DNA of 64,000 nt. Source: Leptothermofonsia sp049200465 (lineage in GTDB: Bacteria > Cyanobacteriota > Cyanobacteriia > Leptolyngbyales > Leptolyngbyaceae). The DNA is taken from the NCBI RefSeq assembly GCF_049200465.1, contig NZ_CP120836.1, forward strand, positions 2,666,001 through 2,730,000, read 5' to 3'. The number at the start of each line of letters is the position of its first letter. The stretch's first letter is position 1. The position numbers and the translations under genes are program-made. Shown here in pieces: positions 16,973 to 27,198 of the stretch. Under the pieces are notes generated by a model. It worked only from the letters and a program-made list of their open reading frames with translations, searched no databases and was not told the origin of the DNA.

Positions 16973-17737
16973 CTACTGAACACCTACTTGAAAACGGCTG
17001 ACAGTTGCCAAAGCTTCTACCAGGCTACGAACAGCCGCGATCATCTCAACTGCGCTATTCAACTTGTTAATTGCGGAACCAACGCCAATACCGGCTGCGC
17101 CTGCGGCGATCGCCAGTGGAGCAGTTACATTTGACAACCCAGAGGCACACAGAACTGGCACTGAAACCGCACGGGAAATTTCATAGGCAGCAGCCAGGGT
17201 AGGAGCGGCTTTCTCAATGAGTCCCAGGGTACCGGAGTGGGCCGGTCGGCTGCTGGTGCCACCTTCCGTTTGAATCAGATCGGCTCCTACTTTCACCAGT
17301 TCTTCTGCCAGTTGCACTTGTTTGTCCAGGGTCAAAATGTGAGGCACCGTAACCGACAACAGGATGTTGGGCAACAGGCGGCGGGTTTCCTGGGTCAGCG
17401 CCAGCACTTCTTCGGCCTCAAATCGGCGACCCTGGGCGTAAAAGCTATCGAAGTTGCCAATCTCAATCAAGTCTGCTCCTGCTTCAACGGCGACCACAAA
17501 TTTTTCCGGTTCGACGGCAGAAACGCAAACAGGTAACTGAGTTAACCGCTTGGCTACCCGTACCAGGTTTGGGTCGGCTGCAATATCAACAAAGGTTGCG
17601 CCTCCTAGTTCAGCCGCTTTGACAACCGCCGAAACCCGTTCAACATCAAAGTTATTCAGTCCGCTAATCACCTTTAGAGCCTGTCCTTGGGCAAGGGCAT
17701 TGTGCAGCGAAGAAAGGATAGTCATGGTGCTTCTCAA
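16973..17737 (-). CDS. ycf23: DUF561 (Ycf23-like) protein
   Basis: 254 residues of a TIM-barrel-like fold: LKVISGLNNFDVERVSAVVK, GATFVDIAADPNLV, VCVSAVEPEKFVVAVEAGAD, QTEGGTSS, PVLCASGLSNVTAPLAIAAG and GVGSAINKLN. This is the DUF561 family, conserved in cyanobacteria and encoded as ycf23 in red-lineage plastids. The enzymatic role is unknown. The length is normal and no domain is missing. Confidence 0.85.
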   Translation of the reverse strand: MRSTMTILSSLHNALAQGQALKVISGLNNFDVERVSAVVKAAELGGATFVDIAADPNLVRVAKRLTQLPVCVSAVEPEKFVVAVEAGADLIEIGNFDSFYAQGRRFEAEEVLALTQETRRLLPNILLSVTVPHILTLDKQVQLAEELVKVGADLIQTEGGTSSRPAHSGTLGLIEKAAPTLAAAYEISRAVSVPVLCASGLSNVTAPLAIAAGAAGIGVGSAINKLNSAVEMIAAVRSLVEALATVSRFQVGVQ

Positions 17738-17886
17738 CTAAAACGTAACGTCCATTTTGCCATCCTGTGGAGGGAGATTCCAAGGGGTGAGGGAGTGGGG
17801 GAGTGATGAATGTAAAGAGCAATTATCCTATCACCCCATCACCCTATCACCCATCTACCCCTGGCCCCTCTCTAACAACTAACAAC

Positions 17887-18542
17887 TCAAAGCTCTGCTT
17901 TAGCCGCCTCTCTGACCCATTTGCGCCAGGAGCGGATTAAAGCAGTATCATCCAGATCTTCTGCCTGTTGCAGAAACTGGTTACAACTCCAGAAATCAGG
18001 GGAAATGTTGGGCTATGGTCACAGGGAATGTAGGTTCCACTTTTTAATTGAAGGATTTGAACTCCTTGCCTGGTATAACGCCAAATTTCAGGTATTCCTA
18101 ACTGTCCGTATATGGACAGCTTTCTGGTGGATGGACTGGTTATGTCCACTTCAAGTACCAGATCAGGGGGTGGATCGGTGAGCAAGTCTACAGTCCGGCC
18201 CTGGATCCGTTCAATATTTTGAATGTAGTAGCAAGAATCGGGTTCTGTACCACTCTGCAAATCTTCACGATTCAGTGTTGTTGAGCGAAAACCTTTGATT
18301 GGGGTATCCAATTCTTCAGTAAGCGTCTCGATCATCCTTTCCAACAACTTTGTGTTGGTTTCATGACGATCAGAAGGCATTGTAATTTCTAGAACTCCAT
18401 TGCTATAGGCAAGACGAGAACCCCGGTTGTCACCCAGCTCAGCCAGTAAAGCTTTGTAGGTTTGCCAGCTAACCCCTTGTAGTACAACTCTTTGAGTGGC
18501 TTCTTGGGAACCAGTTGCAATGGTTGAAGGAGTTGTAGACAT
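17887..18542 (-). CDS. Uma2-family nuclease-like protein, C-terminal frameshift
   Basis: A PD-(D/E)xK-fold protein (DUF820/Uma2) with the pattern RLAYSNGVLEITMPSDRHE, PPPDLVLEVDITSPST and YGQLGIPEIWRY. These proteins are very numerous in cyanobacteria; their role is unsettled. In the current frame the C-terminus stops at 17937. Shifting one base near 18000 restores the family ending FLQQAEDLDDTALIRSWRKW, stop at 17887, about 218 residues. Confidence 0.8.
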
Positions 18543-18656
18543 TTGTTGCCCTGGATTTAGTGAGCAAAGAAGTCGGGGATCTAGTTAATCAATTGCCTTC
18601 CATCCTAATTCTGAACAGAATCCGGTTGCAAAGTTAATAACTTCTGGCGGATGTTG

Positions 18657-19757
18657 TCAATCAAACTGGTGTTGAATTTGAAGGCTGCGTTCTTGCATGG
18701 TTTGTTCAAACAGGTCGGTTGGCAGGGCTTCTTCTACCGTCCAAACGCCGGGTTTGTGGAGCTGGTTTGACAGTAGCAGTTGGGCAACACTGCCCGTGCC
18801 ATAGCCAGCAGCGATCGCAGTATTTGGATGTACCAGGGTTGAACAACTACGGGCAGCTTTTCCATCCTTTTTCCCGGTTACTTCAGAACGAATTGCCACA
18901 CCAATCCCGCTCAGGTGATCGGTCACATCCGTCATGAAATGGCTGACGTGGGAGAGAAATTCAATTACAGGGGTTTGCTTTAACAACCAGGGGTGCCACC
19001 AGCGGGCCACACTCCAGGTGAGGAAGTTGTAGAAACGGGGAACGGTGCCAAATTTAGTGATGACGGTTTTTACAGGAAAGGTATTGGGTAAGGTGAATGC
19101 TTCCGGTACATCGAACCAGTAGACATCAACTGGACCGTATTGAGGAAATTCAATGATTTCGCGATCGCTGTAGGGCTTGACCAGTTGCCATTCGCCATCG
19201 ATCCACGCCTGAAAGGGACGTTGCAGTCCCAGAAAGGTCGTTCGCATGACAGTGACCCCTGCTCCTCCCGATCCAGCTACCACATAACTCAGGTGAATGC
19301 GTTCGGCCTCATCCAGTTGCTCTACATCCCACCGCACCATGCTATTGGAAATGCCCGGAAAAATGCCCGTGTTAATAATCGCGGTAACACCCGCCATCTC
19401 TGCTACTAATCGCAATTCCATCGCCTTGCGGGTGTAAGACGGGTGATCGCTAACATCAACATAATTAACCCCAGCATCAATGCAGCTTTTGATCACACGG
19501 TCATCCCGGTAGTAAAACGGACCCGCACAGTGAATGACCAGATTGGTATCGGCTATAGAGGCTTTCAGTGCTTCCTGGTCAGCTAAATCGAAGGATAAAA
19601 ATTGAACACGAGGCCCCAGGCGATCGCACACGCGCTTTCCCAATGCTGCATTTCGCCCTGTGATAATAATGTGCGCTGTTGTATGCGTCACCAGATCTGC
19701 TGCAACACTGCTACCAATTCGTCCACTTCCTCCCAAAATTAAAACTCGGTCTGTCAT
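18657..19757 (-). CDS. Saccharopine dehydrogenase-like NAD(P)-binding protein
   Basis: 366 residues. The Rossmann motif is VLILGGSGRIGSSVAADL at the N-terminus. FLSFDLADQEAL, VIHCAGPFYYRDD and VNYVDVSDHPSYTRK follow, as in the saccharopine dehydrogenase NADP-binding domain family. The C-terminal domain includes GSGGAGVTVMRTTFLGL and ends LPTDLFEQTMQER. The substrate is unknown. In cyanobacteria such proteins may be carotenoid- or lipid-related reductases, but nothing here proves that. The crtO gene lies about 400 bp upstream on the same strand. Confidence 0.75.
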   Translation of the reverse strand: MTDRVLILGGSGRIGSSVAADLVTHTTAHIIITGRNAALGKRVCDRLGPRVQFLSFDLADQEALKASIADTNLVIHCAGPFYYRDDRVIKSCIDAGVNYVDVSDHPSYTRKAMELRLVAEMAGVTAIINTGIFPGISNSMVRWDVEQLDEAERIHLSYVVAGSGGAGVTVMRTTFLGLQRPFQAWIDGEWQLVKPYSDREIIEFPQYGPVDVYWFDVPEAFTLPNTFPVKTVITKFGTVPRFYNFLTWSVARWWHPWLLKQTPVIEFLSHVSHFMTDVTDHLSGIGVAIRSEVTGKKDGKAARSCSTLVHPNTAIAAGYGTGSVAQLLLSNQLHKPGVWTVEEALPTDLFEQTMQERSLQIQHQFD

Positions 19758-20124
19758 CAGAATCCCCGTTTAAATTTGTAAACATTTCAAAAGTTGGTAG
19801 TGCATCAAAACAGTGTGGGAAAATTTGTAACAATTACCAGGAGCCCTTCATTTGCTTGTCTTCAGATTTGAGTCAATTAAACCTGAGAACCTTGGTAGGT
19901 TATGATCCCACATTTCTCTGATTCACGACCCAAAAGTTTGAGTTGGTTTCTTGTTTTTTAGATGTATGTCAATTTCCTAAATTTGATCGATCAATTTCCT
20001 ATAGGGGCACAATGCCTCACACCCACACCTTCTTCAGGCTATCACTCTGTTGCGATCGCGACCCCAAGAGATCGCCGAGAAAAATTTTATCTCTGTACGA
20101 GCCAACGATCGTTTGCCCTGACCA
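19758..20124. other. Intergenic region, no gene seen
   Basis: AT-rich, with no sustained reading frame of coding quality. TCGATCAATT-type sequences lie near 19990. It would contain the promoter of the saccharopine dehydrogenase-like gene. Confidence 0.5.
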
Positions 20125-20150
20125 GAAATTATCGATTGATCGATAATTTC
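20125..20150. terminator. Perfect 12-bp palindromic hairpin after crtO
   Basis: GAAATTATCGAT, TG, ATCGATAATTTC, lying 17 bp beyond the crtO stop on the minus strand. It lacks a long T run on that strand, so it is either a transcript-end hairpin or a protein-binding palindrome. Confidence 0.55.
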
Positions 20151-20166
20151 TATTTCAAAAATTAAC

Positions 20167-21843
20167 TTAATTTCCCTGTCGCGATCGCCAAAACTCTTTG
20201 ATATTCCCCAAAGCTTGAGCAACCGGAGATTGGGATTGCAAAAATACACGGGCGCAGTTTCGTCCTGGCATCCCTGAAATAGAGCCACCGGGATGGGTTC
20301 CAGCTCCGGTCAAAAACAATCCCTTAATCGGAGTTTTGTAACTCGCCAGTTCGGGCAGGGGACGGAAAAACACCATCTGCTCCAGTGTCATGTCGATGTG
20401 ATAGTAGTTTCCTTTGTAGGCCCCTAACCGTTCCCCCAATTCCGCCGGACTTTCTACGCGACGCGCGATTGTAGCTGTTCTTACATTGGGGGCGTACTCG
20501 GCTAACTTGTCGATGACGCGATCGGCAACCTGATTTTTGAGTTCATCTGTCCAGCCCGTTCCATGCAATCCGGTGCCCTCCAGCCCTGCAATCTGGTACG
20601 GTGCAAAGAACTCAATCCAGAGGGTGTGGTTGCCAGCAGGAGCCATAGATGGATCCAGAACTGTTGGTTGCACGATGTACATAGAAGGATCGGCATCCGG
20701 AATTCTGCCCATCATCGGATCGGCATGGGCGATTTCAACCTGTCTGACCGAATCTGCAATCAGCACCGAACCAATTAAATACTCATCCCGGTGATTGTAG
20801 CGCTCAAACCGCAAAGGTTCAGACATGGCCAAGTCGATCTTTAGGATCGTCTCATTGTTATTAATAATTCGGCGTTCCAACCGCTCTCGCAGGTTAGGGT
20901 CAGCATCGTTCACATCGGCGTCATCCATCAATTGGAGAAACAGGCGCTGAGCATCAATATTGGAGATCACTCCCTTTGTTGCCAGATACTCAGTGCCATT
21001 GGCGACTCGGACACCAACCGCCTGTCCATCATTCACCAGCACTTGCTTTACCCGTTGATTCGTCAAGATTTCGCCGCCCAGCGACTTCACTAAATTAACC
21101 AGTGCCCGTACCAGTGCGCCTGTTCCTCCCTTTGGTCTTGCCATACCGGGATGGTGCCGCATGGACATCATCATGGCTCCGATCGCCAGATTCTTCTGGG
21201 ATGGTGGCGCTCCCATCTCAGCGGCCAGCCTTGCCAGGGGCGCTTTTACCACTTCTGAATCAAACCATTCATTAAGTAAATCTTCTGCACTGGTCAACAT
21301 CGTGCGGACAAACTCAATCGCTTTGTGGGTGGAGCCAACGGAGGCAAACAAGTCTTTGATTTTGCCAAGATCATAATTTCTGGCAACAGCAAGAACTGAG
21401 TTGGGTGGTGCATTAAACATGGGAATCAGCGCACTCACAACTCGCTGCCAGTATTGAGTAAATTCAGCATATTTTTGAGCATCCCGAAGACTGTAGCGCT
21501 CAATTTCAGCACAGGTTTTTTCGAGGGAACGGTGTGCCAGAAAATACTTGCCATCTGGCTGGGGACAAAACACCACCGGGTCGCAAAACAGATACTCTAA
21601 CCCATATTTGCTGAGTTCCAGTTCTTCAACGACCGGACCCAAGTGAATAAACTCATGGTCGATCGCACACAAATTAAACTGAAAGTCTGGCAATTCTGGA
21701 ATCACTGCCTCTGTGGTTGCCGCCCCACCTGGCACCGGGCGTTTTTCCAGGAGCAAAACTGTGTATCCCGCTTTCAAAAGATAAGCAGCACAGACAAGGC
21801 CATTGTGTCCAGCCCCAATAATGATAACGTCGTAAGTTTGCAT
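20167..21843 (-). CDS. crtO: CrtO-type beta-carotene ketolase
   Basis: 558 residues, closely following the cyanobacterial CrtO family (phytoene-desaturase-like FAD enzyme that makes echinenone or canthaxanthin from beta-carotene). The N-terminal FAD motif is VIIIGAGHNGLVCAAYLL. LPDFQFNLCAIDHEFIHLGP, NEWFDSEVVKAPLARL, RPKGGTGALVRALV and the C-terminal FLTGAGTHPGGSISGMPGRN are all diagnostic. It is membrane-associated through the pigment substrate. The start ATG 21843 gives the usual N-terminus. A MITE lies in the upstream region. Confidence 0.92.
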   Translation of the reverse strand: MQTYDVIIIGAGHNGLVCAAYLLKAGYTVLLLEKRPVPGGAATTEAVIPELPDFQFNLCAIDHEFIHLGPVVEELELSKYGLEYLFCDPVVFCPQPDGKYFLAHRSLEKTCAEIERYSLRDAQKYAEFTQYWQRVVSALIPMFNAPPNSVLAVARNYDLGKIKDLFASVGSTHKAIEFVRTMLTSAEDLLNEWFDSEVVKAPLARLAAEMGAPPSQKNLAIGAMMMSMRHHPGMARPKGGTGALVRALVNLVKSLGGEILTNQRVKQVLVNDGQAVGVRVANGTEYLATKGVISNIDAQRLFLQLMDDADVNDADPNLRERLERRIINNNETILKIDLAMSEPLRFERYNHRDEYLIGSVLIADSVRQVEIAHADPMMGRIPDADPSMYIVQPTVLDPSMAPAGNHTLWIEFFAPYQIAGLEGTGLHGTGWTDELKNQVADRVIDKLAEYAPNVRTATIARRVESPAELGERLGAYKGNYYHIDMTLEQMVFFRPLPELASYKTPIKGLFLTGAGTHPGGSISGMPGRNCARVFLQSQSPVAQALGNIKEFWRSRQGN

Positions 21844-21970
21844 AGGTGAGATCGCAGCAGAACCTTGATCTTACACTAGGCGGCGGGTGGTAGGGGGAAG
21901 AAGAAAGAAGGCAGAAGCCGGATGGATACTCAGAACCTACGACTCATCTACCCATCCACTTACCCACTCA

Positions 21971-22101
21971 TATAGCTCTACGCGGGTGCATTAGGACATT
22001 GGAATTAGAGAGGGAGTTGGGGCTGCGCCCCCAGCCAGGGGTTCCACCCCCGCACCCCATCCTAACCACAATGACTACCGCTAACAATGACTACCGCTAT
22101 A
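21971..22101 (+). repeat. MITE family A, copy 3
   Basis: TATAGCTCTACGCGGGTGCA to ACTACCGCTATA. The last segment AATGACTACCGCTA is duplicated in tandem, making this copy about 14 bp longer than copy 1. Confidence 0.85.
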
Positions 22102-22138
22102 TGTAGCAGTCCTGAATCAGTCTTAAGATTGAGAGGCT

Positions 22139-22172
22139 GTGTGAGAAAGGATTGTGGAATCCTTTCTCACAC
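22139..22172. terminator. 15-bp hairpin (candidate terminator)
   Basis: GTGTGAGAAAGGATT, GTGG loop, AATCCTTTCTCACAC. It lies about 115 bp after the end of the minus-strand gene 22288-24003. No T tract follows on that strand. Confidence 0.5.
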
Positions 22173-22187
22173 TCCAAACAGGATCGT

Positions 22188-22292
22188 TATAGTGTTCACA
22201 AATAGTTTGTGAACAAGGGGAGGTGGGGACTTCGCCCCCATGCAGAAATTCTACCTCTGCACCCCGTTCAAATTTCAAGAAGGAGCACTATA
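22188..22292 (+). repeat. MITE-like element with TATAGTG/CACTATA ends
   Basis: A 105-bp element with inverted ends TATAGTG and CACTATA, an inner TTCACAAATAGTTTGTGAA palindrome and a GGGGACTTCGCCCCC hairpin. It supplies the stop codon of the adjacent minus-strand gene. Confidence 0.75.
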
Positions 22293-24003
22293 GTTTCCTC
22301 AACCAGTACCAGCAGGGTAAAAAATAACTGGCCAGGACATTATCAATTGACCAAAACTCCGAAAAACTATCGCTGGAGCAGTAGCAACCTACAAATACAA
22401 TTAATAAATCTTGAAATGGAAGTTCAGAATCTGTCTGGGCAATCTGGTCAGTGTAGAGGCTGTTAATGGCGTTTTGCAGATAGAGCAGATTGCTGACGAT
22501 TTCCGTAAACATCCCGGTTTCGCCACTCATGGTTGGCAGATAGGTGCAGTTGTATTCCTGAAGAAAAATCTGATAGAGATGGGCGATCGCCTGCTTTAAG
22601 CTGGTTCGCAGTTCCAGGGAATCAACCCTGTTACCTGTCCTGGCCCATTCATCTAATAAATCATGCTCCAGCACGCTCTCCTCAAATACCGAAAGGTGAA
22701 CTTCCAACAGGGGACGTAGTACTTTCAAAAACAGAAAATCCACATCGGCCAGGGTCAGATCCAGCTTGGCTGGATCGGTTTTGAACAACGACGAACTTAA
22801 GAGTTGATCGGCAGAATGGGGATAGTCCCAAACAAACTTAAACTCCGCCACATCCGCTGTCATTTCGGCAATCAGGTGGGTAAACAGCAACCCTAACCGT
22901 TGCTCCACTTCGGCATGGAAAAACAGCCGGGCCCGTTCCCCATCGACAGAAACCTGATCGGCTTCTCGCACAAATAACTCACGGCAGGTCAGTGGACCCG
23001 CTTGAGTATAGGCGGTTTCTCCGGCCCGCAGGGGTTCATCACAGGTCATTAAAATCGCATAATCGCTTTCAAACTGGGTTAAAGCCAGTTGCCAGTGGTG
23101 TCCCCAGATGTCATGGAGCAGAAAAGCTTCTGCCTTTTGAGTCGGCACAATCCCCACAGAACGGGTCAGGGTTTGAATCACCTCGCTTGTTTCAAGTTCA
23201 AGGGATGCAGCTAATCGGGCACACCATTCGTAATTCAGTGTCTGCGGAGTGCAGGGACCAAACACGGGAAACCGTTGAAATAGCTTAAAGGTAAATTGCT
23301 TCAGCGATCGCAAAAACGCCTGCACCTGCGATCGCTGCATTTCCGCTAACCCCTGCCACAGGTCAGAATTGCGCAATTGGTCATCCTGATAATCCAGGCA
23401 GAAAAAGATTTGCATGGGTGTGTAAACACAATCAAGCGCAGCGGCTGGAATGGGAAGGTCCCCGAAGAGATAGGGGAAAAGCTTGTGAGGAGAGGGCAAG
23501 GCAGAAGATTCCTCTGCTCCCTCAGCTAAGACTGCTTGGATAATTTGCTTTTGCCGCGCGATGTGGCGATCGACCCTGTTCAGCCCATCCTGAAGCTCAA
23601 TCTCCATTGCAGCGGGGAGTGCAAACAACTGGCATAACCGCTCAACCGCCTTTTCTGAAAGCAGTGGGGCAGGAATGGAGTCAGGCTGATACCGACTCAG
23701 GGTAGGAGACGCCAGCGTACCCTGCCAGTGGTTGCCACCCAGGTGCTGATAGCGGGTTACGAGCAAAGCCGCTTTCACAAAGGCCACCCGAACGGCCAGC
23801 GGAATCGCCTCCGTCGGCAAACAATCGCGGCAGATGGGATGGGCAAACGCCTTCAACGCCTCCCGAATCTGACGCAGTCGGGCCTGACGGGACTCAACTC
23901 GATTGACATCCACTTCCCCTGTTGGGTTCAGCAAGGAGTGAGAAAGCTGCAACGCCTCCGCTAACAACTGGCGTTGAATTTGACTGGCTGAAGGGGCATC
24001 CAT
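22288..24003 (-). CDS. Conserved hypothetical protein, 3' end in a MITE
   Basis: About 571 residues from ATG 24003 (MDAPSASQIQRQLLAEALQL); an upstream in-frame ATG at 24072 is less likely. The protein is mostly helical and soluble, with LFPYLFGDLPIPAAALDCVY and LLHDIWGHHWQLALTQFESD as its most distinctive parts. The HD/HH pair in the latter could bind metal. I do not recognise a named family. The last residues (CWYWLRKL) and the stop codon come from the edge of a MITE, so the native C-terminus may be slightly changed. It is divergent from the GDP-mannose pyrophosphorylase gene. Confidence 0.7.
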   Translation of the reverse strand: MDAPSASQIQRQLLAEALQLSHSLLNPTGEVDVNRVESRQARLRQIREALKAFAHPICRDCLPTEAIPLAVRVAFVKAALLVTRYQHLGGNHWQGTLASPTLSRYQPDSIPAPLLSEKAVERLCQLFALPAAMEIELQDGLNRVDRHIARQKQIIQAVLAEGAEESSALPSPHKLFPYLFGDLPIPAAALDCVYTPMQIFFCLDYQDDQLRNSDLWQGLAEMQRSQVQAFLRSLKQFTFKLFQRFPVFGPCTPQTLNYEWCARLAASLELETSEVIQTLTRSVGIVPTQKAEAFLLHDIWGHHWQLALTQFESDYAILMTCDEPLRAGETAYTQAGPLTCRELFVREADQVSVDGERARLFFHAEVEQRLGLLFTHLIAEMTADVAEFKFVWDYPHSADQLLSSSLFKTDPAKLDLTLADVDFLFLKVLRPLLEVHLSVFEESVLEHDLLDEWARTGNRVDSLELRTSLKQAIAHLYQIFLQEYNCTYLPTMSGETGMFTEIVSNLLYLQNAINSLYTDQIAQTDSELPFQDLLIVFVGCYCSSDSFSEFWSIDNVLASYFLPCWYWLRKL

Positions 24004-24124
24004 TTCTTTACAGCTTTTCCTAAGTACGACCCTTACTTCAAAGAGTAGATAAAGATACGCATGGAAAGGCAAGAATTTCGTAAAGCCTTCACGTAAGATT
24101 GACGCAGAGTTGTGACGGTAGATA

Positions 24125-25210
24125 ATGACCCATCAATCCCTGGTACCTGTAATTCTGGCCGGTGGTAAAGGGGAGCGCTTCTGGCCCCTCAGCCGCAAAC
24201 ATCGTCCCAAGCAGTTTCTCAGCCTGGATGGTAGCGGTCGAAGCCTGCTCCAGGCCACAGCAGAACGACTGCTGGCGATCGCCGGAGGCTGGCAGTCCAT
24301 CTGGGTTGTAACCGCCTCCCACCTGGCAGATGGCGTCCGCCAGCAGCTCCCCGAACTACCCGAAGAAAACCTGCTGGTCGAACCGGAAGGCAGAGACACC
24401 GCCCCTGCTGTCACCTGGAGTACGCTCGAAATTGCCCAGCGCTATGGTAGAGATACTGTCCTGGGATTTTTTCCAGCAGACCACTGGATTGCCGATGAAG
24501 CACTGTTTCAAGCCACCCTCAGAGCCGCCGCAGAACTGGCTGCCAGAGAAACCGCCATTGTCACCCTGGGAATTGCCCCCAGTTTCCCGTCCACGGGTTA
24601 TGGCTACATTAAGCAAGGTGAGTTAGCTGGTTCCTTTGGTACCCAGCCGGGCTCCAGTGCAGGGTTTCCAGCCTACCGGGTCGATCGCTTTACCGAAAAA
24701 CCCGATCGCCCAACCGCCGAGCAGTTTCTGGCAACCCGGCAATTTAGCTGGAACAGTGGCATGTTTGTCTTTCGAGCCGGTACTGCCCTGGATGAGTTGA
24801 ACATTTATGCTCCAGAGATTATTGGTCCGTTAGAAGAGAGGGGAGTAGATTCCTACCCTGAAGTTCCCAAAAAGAGTATCGACTATGCTCTGATGGAAAA
24901 AACTCAACAAGCTTATGTGTTGCCCGTGGCGTTTGGTTGGGATGACCTGGGCGATTGGAATGCGATCGAACGGCTGCTCAAAGGCGACAATCCCAACGTC
25001 GAGCTGGCCCGCCACATTGGACTGGATACGCAAGGAGCCCTGTTTTACGCAACCGACGAAGATGACCTCATTGTCACTATCGGTCTGGAAGATACGGTCA
25101 TCGTTCGGGATGGCAAAGTCACCCTGGTTGTGAAAAAAGACCGCACTCAGGAAATCAAGCAGGTACTCAAGGAAATTCAGGCCGATCCCCAGTTCAAGGA
25201 TTTGCTGTAA
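24125..25210 (+). CDS. manC: Mannose-1-phosphate guanylyltransferase
   Basis: 361 residues. Makes GDP-mannose from mannose-1-phosphate and GTP for polysaccharide and glycoconjugate synthesis. The nucleotide-binding signature PVILAGGKGERFWPLSRKHR continues into PKQFLSLDG. Also seen are PEGRDTAPAV, FFPADHWI, STGYGYIKQGE, FTEKPDRPTAEQFL and WNSGMFVFRAG, then the C-terminal GWDDLGDWNAIERL. Only the transferase domain is present; the cupin isomerase domain of bifunctional forms is absent. It probably supplies the nearby glycosyltransferases. Confidence 0.92.
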   Translation: MTHQSLVPVILAGGKGERFWPLSRKHRPKQFLSLDGSGRSLLQATAERLLAIAGGWQSIWVVTASHLADGVRQQLPELPEENLLVEPEGRDTAPAVTWSTLEIAQRYGRDTVLGFFPADHWIADEALFQATLRAAAELAARETAIVTLGIAPSFPSTGYGYIKQGELAGSFGTQPGSSAGFPAYRVDRFTEKPDRPTAEQFLATRQFSWNSGMFVFRAGTALDELNIYAPEIIGPLEERGVDSYPEVPKKSIDYALMEKTQQAYVLPVAFGWDDLGDWNAIERLLKGDNPNVELARHIGLDTQGALFYATDEDDLIVTIGLEDTVIVRDGKVTLVVKKDRTQEIKQVLKEIQADPQFKDLL

Positions 25211-25344
25211 ATAGTTTCTTCCTTCCCCTGCCCCACTCCCTACTTTTCCAAACAGATTTAAGCATTTAGTTGTTAGCTTTTAGGTGTTAGTTGTTAGAGT
25301 GCTTTCAACAGCTAATCATCCAAACTAATTGCTAAAAACCCAGA

Positions 25345-26997
25345 ATGTTTTCACGTCTTGCCCAGGCCAGTTCCCGCCAACGCGAAATTGCTGAAGTCGT
25401 GCTGCGCAATGGCTGGGGCTATATGCGCCGGTTGCTCACCGGTACCCGCTCAGAAGAACCCCAACTCCCTCCTCCGGCTGTTCTGAGGAATATCCTGGTT
25501 GAGTTAGGTCCGGTTTATGTCAAGCTGGGGCAACTGCTCAGTACCCGCCCAGATCTATTGCCACCAGAGTACATTACCGAACTTACCGCGCTTCAGGCAG
25601 AAGTTCCCCCTGTCCCCTGGCAGGATGTGGAAACGGTCATTCGCCAACAGTTACGCCGCCCCTTAGAGGAAGCGTTCAAAACGATTAATCCCCAGCCCGT
25701 TGCTGCCGGGTCGATCGCCCAGACCCATCGGGCCACCCTCGCCGATGGTCGGGAAGTTGCTCTTAAAATTCAACGACCGGGAATTGAAATCGTCATTGAA
25801 CAGGACATTGCCCTCCTCCACAGCCTGGCAGACCTGGTTTCCCGCACCAACTTCGGACGCTACTATGACCTAAAAGCCCTAGCAGAAGAATTTGCCACCT
25901 CTTTACGGGGAGAACTGGATTTTTCCCAGGAAGCAGCCCATACCGACCAGCTCCGGCGCAACCTCTCCAGTAGCCGCTGGTTTGACCCGGCTCGTCTGAT
26001 CGTGCCCGAAATTTATTGGGATTTGACTACCAGTAAGCTGCTGGTTATGGAGTGGCTGGATGGAGTGCCGCTGTTGCTGGCCAATTTTAATGGCGTCGGT
26101 TTTGCAGGTGACCCCACTGTAGAAAAACGGGCCATTGTCAGTATGCTGGTACGGGCATTTTTTCAGCAGATTTACATTGATGGTTTCTTTCATGCCGACC
26201 CCCATCCCGGTAACCTGTTTTACCTGAAAGATGGGCGAGTGGCCTTACTTGACTGTGGCATGGTGGGGCGGCTAGATCCCCGCACTCAGCAGGTGCTAAC
26301 AGAAATGCTGCTGGCGATCGTTAACCTCGATGCCCAACGTTGCACCCAACTCACCTTGCAACTGGCAGAATCGGTAGAGCCGGTCAATCTGGCCCGGTTA
26401 GAAAACGACTACGATCGCATCCTGCGCCGCTACTTCAACGTCAGCCTCTCCCAGATCAACTTCAGCCAGTTGTTTTACGAGGTACTGCAAAAAGCCCGTG
26501 CCAACCACCTGCGAATTCCCGGCAACATGGGACTGTACGCCAAAACGATCGCAAATCTGGAAGGCATCGCCCGCAAACTCGACCCTGAGTTCAACTTTTC
26601 CGACCAGATTAAGCCTTTAATGACCGACCTGTTCCGGCGGCAACTGGTGGGCGAGGCTCCGCTCCAGGCACTCTTGAGAACAGCGCTGGATTTAAAGACT
26701 CTGGGGCTTCAGTCGCCCCGGCAAGTTGAACTGTTCCTGGAACGAATTACGACGGAAACTCTCCAGTGGAACCTGAGCATGCGAGACATGGACGGGCTAC
26801 GCCGCAGCGTCGATGATTCCGCCAATCGCCTTTCCCTAAGTATTCTGGTTGGTGCGTTGATCATGGGTGCCGCCCTCACCCTTTCCAATGGTGGGACGGG
26901 GCTTCTGTTTTGGGTCAGTATTGTTCTGTTCTTCTCGGCTAGCTTTCTCGGCCTCTGGCTGATCATCAGTATCTTGAGATCTGGAAGGCTACGGTAG
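25345..26997 (+). CDS. AarF/ABC1/UbiB-family kinase-like protein
   Basis: 550 residues. The family-specific KLGQLLSTRPDLLPPEY (KxGQ motif), QPVAAGSIAQTHRATLADG (Ala-rich loop), LLVMEWLDG, FFHADPHPGNLFYL (catalytic loop) and ALLDCGMVGRLDP (DxG-type metal loop) are present in order. Two C-terminal membrane helices are SILVGALIMGAALTLSNG and LFWVSIVLFFSASFLGLWLI. Relatives act in quinone or lipid metabolism; in cyanobacteria and plastids ABC1K proteins affect prenylquinones. The substrate is unknown. Confidence 0.9.
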   Translation: MFSRLAQASSRQREIAEVVLRNGWGYMRRLLTGTRSEEPQLPPPAVLRNILVELGPVYVKLGQLLSTRPDLLPPEYITELTALQAEVPPVPWQDVETVIRQQLRRPLEEAFKTINPQPVAAGSIAQTHRATLADGREVALKIQRPGIEIVIEQDIALLHSLADLVSRTNFGRYYDLKALAEEFATSLRGELDFSQEAAHTDQLRRNLSSSRWFDPARLIVPEIYWDLTTSKLLVMEWLDGVPLLLANFNGVGFAGDPTVEKRAIVSMLVRAFFQQIYIDGFFHADPHPGNLFYLKDGRVALLDCGMVGRLDPRTQQVLTEMLLAIVNLDAQRCTQLTLQLAESVEPVNLARLENDYDRILRRYFNVSLSQINFSQLFYEVLQKARANHLRIPGNMGLYAKTIANLEGIARKLDPEFNFSDQIKPLMTDLFRRQLVGEAPLQALLRTALDLKTLGLQSPRQVELFLERITTETLQWNLSMRDMDGLRRSVDDSANRLSLSILVGALIMGAALTLSNGGTGLLFWVSIVLFFSASFLGLWLIISILRSGRLR

Positions 26998-27127
26998 GTT
27001 ACCAGGTGTACGGAGATATCTGGAGACATTCAAGTTGGAAACCGAAATGTAAACATGGAAACTGGAATGTAAATATGGAACCTAACTGCCACATTGTTTC
27101 TGGACTACTAACTAATACCAATTCAAC

Positions 27128-27167
27128 ATGAGGATGCGTAGAATCAGATGAGGATGCGTAGAATCAG
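27128..27167. repeat. 20-bp tandem duplication
   Basis: ATGAGGATGCGTAGAATCAG occurs twice head to tail in the gap before the GT2 remnant. Confidence 0.8.
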
Positions 27168-27198
27168 AACCCTCTGTAGTCTCCCTCGTAATTCTGGT